This document shows positions 61,155-64,000 of a stretch of DNA of 64,000 nt, in pieces. Each line of letters opens with the position of its first letter. Positions within the stretch are counted from its first letter, which is position 1. The stretch spans positions 124,001-188,000 of the forward strand of contig JACJWI010000006.1 in NCBI GenBank assembly GCA_020637215.1. Direction: 5' to 3'. The DNA comes from Microthrixaceae bacterium. Lineage in GTDB: Bacteria; Actinomycetota; Acidimicrobiia; Acidimicrobiales; Microtrichaceae. The notes under the pieces are model-generated. The model did not search any database. It saw only the letters and a list, made by a program, of their open reading frames with translations, and was not told the DNA's origin. The position numbers and the translations under genes were made by a program.

Positions 61155-61161
61155 GACGCCC

Positions 61162-61623
61162 GTGTCGACTCCGGATCCGCCCCAGGACTCCCGCTTCGCG
61201 GACGCGGCCCGCGCCGCGGCGCGGGTGGCCCGCGTCGCGGCCAACGCGGTGGCCGAGGTCGACTTGACCCTGGCGCAGTACCGGGTGCTCGTGTTCGTCG
61301 ACGGGGTCGACCGACCCGCCACCGAGGTGGCGCGCCTGCTCGGCGTGTCGCCGTCGACGTTGACCTCGGTGGTCGACGGGCTGTGCGGGCGGGACCTGGT
61401 GCAGCGGTTGTCGGACCCCGCTGACGGCCGGCGTGTGGTGCTGTCGATCACCGACGACGGCCGGGCCCGGGTCGCCCGGGCCGACGCCGCGGTGGCCGAC
61501 CGCCTGTCGGGCCTGCTCGCCCGACTGGGTCCCGAGCGGGCCTCCGCTGCGCTCGACGGGTTGGACCTTCTCAACGAGGCGATGGACGACTACCTGCGCG
61601 AGCACTTCGGCGGACGCCGGTGA
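61162..61623 (+). CDS. MarR-family transcriptional regulator
   Basis: 153 residues from GTG 61162. Winged-helix: YRVLVFVDGVDRPATEVARLLGVSPSTLTSVVDGL (recognition helix) and RLSDPADGRRVVLSITDDGRA (wing). Dimerisation helices at both ends. GTGA overlap with the following ABC ATPase gene, which it may regulate along with the divergent CNNM genes (inference). Confidence 0.9.
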   Translation: MSTPDPPQDSRFADAARAAARVARVAANAVAEVDLTLAQYRVLVFVDGVDRPATEVARLLGVSPSTLTSVVDGLCGRDLVQRLSDPADGRRVVLSITDDGRARVARADAAVADRLSGLLARLGPERASAALDGLDLLNEAMDDYLREHFGGRR

Positions 61624-62405
61624 GCGTCCCCGCGCTGGCCATGGTCGGCGTGGGCTTCACCCGCGACGGCCGCGACCTGCTCGACGGCGTCGACTGGCGC
61701 GTCGAGGCCGACCAGGACTGGGTGGTGATCGGCCTCAACGGAAGCGGCAAGACGTCGCTGATCCGCATCGCCGCGCTCTACGAGCACCCGAGCCGCGGCA
61801 CCGTCGACGTGCTCGGCGAGCGGCTCGGCCGCACCGACGTCCGGGTGCTGCGCACCCGACTCAGCCTGGTCTCCGCGGCGATGGCGGACCTGGTGCGGCC
61901 CAACCTGAGCGCTACCGAGGTGGTCATGTGCGGCCGCTTCGCCGCGCTCGAACCATGGTGGCACACCTACACCGACGCCGATCGAGATCGAGCGCGAGCG
62001 CTCCTGGCCGCGCAGGGCGTGGGAGCGGTGGCCGATCACCCGATGGGCACGCTGTCCTCCGGTGAGCGCCAGCGCACACTGCTGGCCCGGGCGCTGATGA
62101 ACGAACCGGGCCTCGTGCTGCTCGACGAGCCGACCGCCGGACTGGACCTGCGGGGTCGCGAGGAGCTGGTCGACCGGCTCGGTGCCCTGGCCGTCGACCC
62201 CGACGCAGCGCCGCTGGTGCTGGTCACCCACCACGTCGAGGAGATCCCGCCGGGCTTCACGCACCTGTTGGCGCTGCGCGACGGTCGGGTGCTGGCTCAG
62301 GGCCCGGTCGACGAGGTGCTGACCGCGGAGCTGCTGAGCGACACCTTCGGCCTGCCGCTGGTGCTCGAGCGACGCGACGGCCGGTTCTTCGCCCGCCGCT
62401 CCTGA
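61620..62405 (+). CDS. ABC transporter ATP-binding protein (ModF/YlmA-like)
   Basis: 261 residues. Walker A IGLNGSGKTSLIR, signature LSSGERQRTLLARAL, Walker B LVLLDEPTAGLDL, H-loop VTHHVEEIPPGFTH. The H-loop context VEEIPPGFTHLLALRDGRVLAQG is characteristic of stand-alone ATPases of the ModF/YlmA type rather than of importers with a permease, and no permease gene is adjacent. Coupled to the MarR gene. Confidence 0.9.
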   Translation: MSVPALAMVGVGFTRDGRDLLDGVDWRVEADQDWVVIGLNGSGKTSLIRIAALYEHPSRGTVDVLGERLGRTDVRVLRTRLSLVSAAMADLVRPNLSATEVVMCGRFAALEPWWHTYTDADRDRARALLAAQGVGAVADHPMGTLSSGERQRTLLARALMNEPGLVLLDEPTAGLDLRGREELVDRLGALAVDPDAAPLVLVTHHVEEIPPGFTHLLALRDGRVLAQGPVDEVLTAELLSDTFGLPLVLERRDGRFFARRS

Positions 62406-62414
62406 CCCCTCCGC

Positions 62415-62470
62415 CCGTTCTGTTCGTTGTTCCACAACGTCGACGTTGTGGAACAACGAACAGAACGGGA
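62415..62470. repeat. Perfect 56-bp palindrome, CCGTTCTGT family (copy C)
   Basis: A perfect 56-bp palindrome. The arm reads CCCGTTCTGTTCGTTGTTCC onward to the centre TCGA; viewed like copy A it has 23-bp arms and a 10-base loop that is itself self-complementary. Lies between the converging ABC ATPase and glgX genes, 9 bases after the first stop and 4 before the second. Confidence 0.97.
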
Positions 62471-62474
62471 AGTA

Positions 62475-64000
62475 TCAGCGGCGTTCGAGGAACAGGATCG
62501 TCCGCGGGCCCATCTGCACCGTCCCGCCCGCCGGGTAGCGAGTCGACGGCGGGGCAGCAGCGGACGCGGTGTCTAGCACCAGCGTCCAGGCTGCGGCCCA
62601 GCGCTCGTCGGGCAGGACCTGCGCGGACGGCTGGTCCGAAGCGTTGATGCACACCAGCAACGTGTCGTCCACGATCACCTCGCCCCGCGGGCCGGTCTCG
62701 GCCAGGTCGCCGTTGAGCCACATGGCGACCTGACGAGCGTCGTGACCCCAGTCCTCCCATGTCATCTCGACGCCGGCCGGGGTGAACCACGCCACGTCGG
62801 GTCGGGTGTCGCCGGCGACGGGACGGCCGGTGAGGAACCTGTGGCGCTGCAGGGCCGGGTGCCGTCGACGCAGCGCGATCAGCCCGCGACAGAACTCGAG
62901 GAACTCCGCGTCGACCGCCGACCAGTCGATCCACGACACCTCGTTGTCCTGGGCGTACGCGTTGTTGTTGCCCCCCTGGGTGCGACCGACCTCGTCGCCG
63001 TGCAGCAGCATCGGCACGCCCTGGGAGAGCATCAGCGTGGCCATCAGGTTCCGGCGCAGACGGTCCCGACGGGCGAGCACGGCCGGGTCGTCGGTCGGAC
63101 CCTCGACCCCGCAGTTGGTGGAGCGGTTGTCGTCGGTGCCGTCGCGGTTGTCCTCGCCGTTGGCCTCGTTTCGCTTGTGCTCGTAGGAGACCAGGTCCGC
63201 CAGGGTGAACCCGTCGTGAGCGGTGACGAAGTTGATGCTGGCGTGGGGTCGCCGACCGTCGTCCTGGTAGAGGTCCGAGCTGCCGGTCAGCCGAGACGCG
63301 AACTCGCCGAGCACCCCCTGCTGGCGACACCACAGGTCCCGGACGCAGTCGCGGTAGCGGCCGTTCCACTCCGACCACAAGGCCGGGAAGTTGCCGACCT
63401 GGTAGCCCCCTTCCCCCACGTCCCACGGCTCCGCGATCAGCTTGACCTGGCTGACCACCGGATCCTGCTGGATCAGGTCGAAGAAGCTCGACAGACGGTC
63501 GACGTCGTGCAGCTCACGGGCCAACGTGGCGGCCAGGTCGAAGCGGAACCCGTCGACGTGCATGTCCTGCACCCAGTACCGCAGGCTGTCCATGATCAGC
63601 TGCAGCACGTTGGGGTGGCGCATGTTCAAGCTGTTGCCGGTGCCGGTGTAGTCGACGTACGCCGAGGGATCCTCGGGGTCGAGGCGGTAGTAGCCGGGGT
63701 TGTCGAGGCCCTTGAAGCTGAGCACGGGTCCGCCGGCGCCCCCCTCGGCGGTGTGGTTGTAGACGACGTCGAGGATCACCTCGATGCCGGCTTCGTGCAG
63801 GGTCTTGACCATGACCTTGAACTCCTGCACGTGGGCGCCACGGCCGCCTCCCTCGACGCCGTAGGTGTCGTGCGGCGCGAAGAAGCCGATCGAGTTGTAG
63901 CCCCAGTAGTTGCGCAGGCCGGCCTCGATCAGGCGCCGGTCGTGGACGAACTGGTGCACCGGCATCAGCTCCACCGCGGTGACACCCAGAGCGAGCAGGT
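62475..64000 (-). CDS. glgX: Glycogen debranching enzyme GlgX, C-terminal part (cut by window end)
   Basis: GH13 alpha-1,6-glucosidase acting on limit dextrins. About 507 codons are present; the N-terminal part lies beyond 64000. GVTAVELMPVHQF, VILDVVYNHTAEGG, VDGFRFDLAATLARE (nucleophile Asp), KLIAEPWDVGEGGYQVGNFP (acid/base Glu), FVTAHDGFTLADLVSY (transition-state Asp) and LMLSQGVPMLLHGDEVGRTQGGNNN are typical. Ends 4 bases from palindrome C. Confidence 0.97.
   Translation of the reverse strand, partial: LLALGVTAVELMPVHQFVHDRRLIEAGLRNYWGYNSIGFFAPHDTYGVEGGGRGAHVQEFKVMVKTLHEAGIEVILDVVYNHTAEGGAGGPVLSFKGLDNPGYYRLDPEDPSAYVDYTGTGNSLNMRHPNVLQLIMDSLRYWVQDMHVDGFRFDLAATLARELHDVDRLSSFFDLIQQDPVVSQVKLIAEPWDVGEGGYQVGNFPALWSEWNGRYRDCVRDLWCRQQGVLGEFASRLTGSSDLYQDDGRRPHASINFVTAHDGFTLADLVSYEHKRNEANGEDNRDGTDDNRSTNCGVEGPTDDPAVLARRDRLRRNLMATLMLSQGVPMLLHGDEVGRTQGGNNNAYAQDNEVSWIDWSAVDAEFLEFCRGLIALRRRHPALQRHRFLTGRPVAGDTRPDVAWFTPAGVEMTWEDWGHDARQVAMWLNGDLAETGPRGEVIVDDTLLVCINASDQPSAQVLPDERWAAAWTLVLDTASAAAPPSTRYPAGGTVQMGPRTILFLERR

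Overview
The window is a high-GC (about 70%) stretch of an actinobacterial chromosome in which almost every gene is housekeeping and lies on the minus strand. GTG starts, 1-4 base stop/start overlaps (ATGA, GTGA) and leaderless promoters (TANNNT 6-8 bases before the start codon) are common. From thrS down to pyrB the order (thrS, HIT, pgsA, patA-like, pimA, pdxS, pdxT, yebC, ruvC-ruvA-ruvB, yajC-secD-secF, relA, hisS-aspS, rarA, alaS, ruvX, mltG, aroE, aroK-aroB-aroQ, pepQ, efp, nusB, pyrR, pyrB) follows the order I know from Mycobacterium. The filler genes differ (queuosine genes, a PKD/glycine-rich lipoprotein, acyl-CoA dehydrogenase), so I infer a deep-branching actinobacterium, perhaps Acidimicrobiia. 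That placement is inference.

Layout. 1-1080: pyrB (cut by the window edge), pyrR and a PyrR-type attenuator leader, preceded by a 10-bp tandem repeat. 1156-5680: nusB, efp, pepQ and the shikimate genes aroQ, aroB, aroK. 5677-8070: two unassigned proteins with low-complexity linkers. 8196-15639: aroE, mltG, ruvX, alaS, two small membrane proteins, rarA. 15736-17675: two lipoproteins behind a cobalamin riboswitch. 17732-22109: aspS, hisS, an acyltransferase-like protein. 22224-25771: a large PKD-repeat lipoprotein gene broken by many single-base frameshifts. 26522-38344: relA, secF, secD, yajC, tgt, queA, an acyl-CoA dehydrogenase, ruvB, ruvA, ruvC. 38507-40635: an ABC exporter on the plus strand. 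40635-41708: a 1,074-bp module, an AbiEi/DUF559 nuclease-like gene enclosed by 42-bp inverted repeats. 41703-51717: peroxiredoxin, yebC, pdxT, pdxS, an inactive M48-like protein, the PI-mannoside genes, HIT, thrS. 51965-61093: lipoprotein, PlsC-like acyltransferase, mshC, F420 reductase-like protein, PIG-L deacetylase, APH-DUF6285 fusion, two CNNM/CorC-type membrane proteins. 61162-64000: MarR regulator, ABC ATPase and the 3' part of glgX.

How they work together. The gene set predicts a cell with PI-mannoside lipids (pgsA, patA, pimA), mycothiol (mshC), F420 chemistry (npdG), queuosine tRNA modification (queA, tgt), PLP made by PdxS/PdxT, and a LexA-controlled RuvABC resolvasome (a near-perfect SOS box covers the ruvC start).

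The most unusual content is: (1) the inverted-repeat-enclosed DUF559 gene and a family of long perfect intergenic palindromes sharing the end CCGTTCTGT; (2) a B12 riboswitch in front of two lipoproteins that look like the separated alpha and beta domains of intrinsic factor/transcobalamin; (3) the broken PKD/glycine-rich gene. No tRNA, rRNA, CRISPR array or insertion sequence with a recognisable transposase was seen. No gap without a gene exceeds 300 bases.
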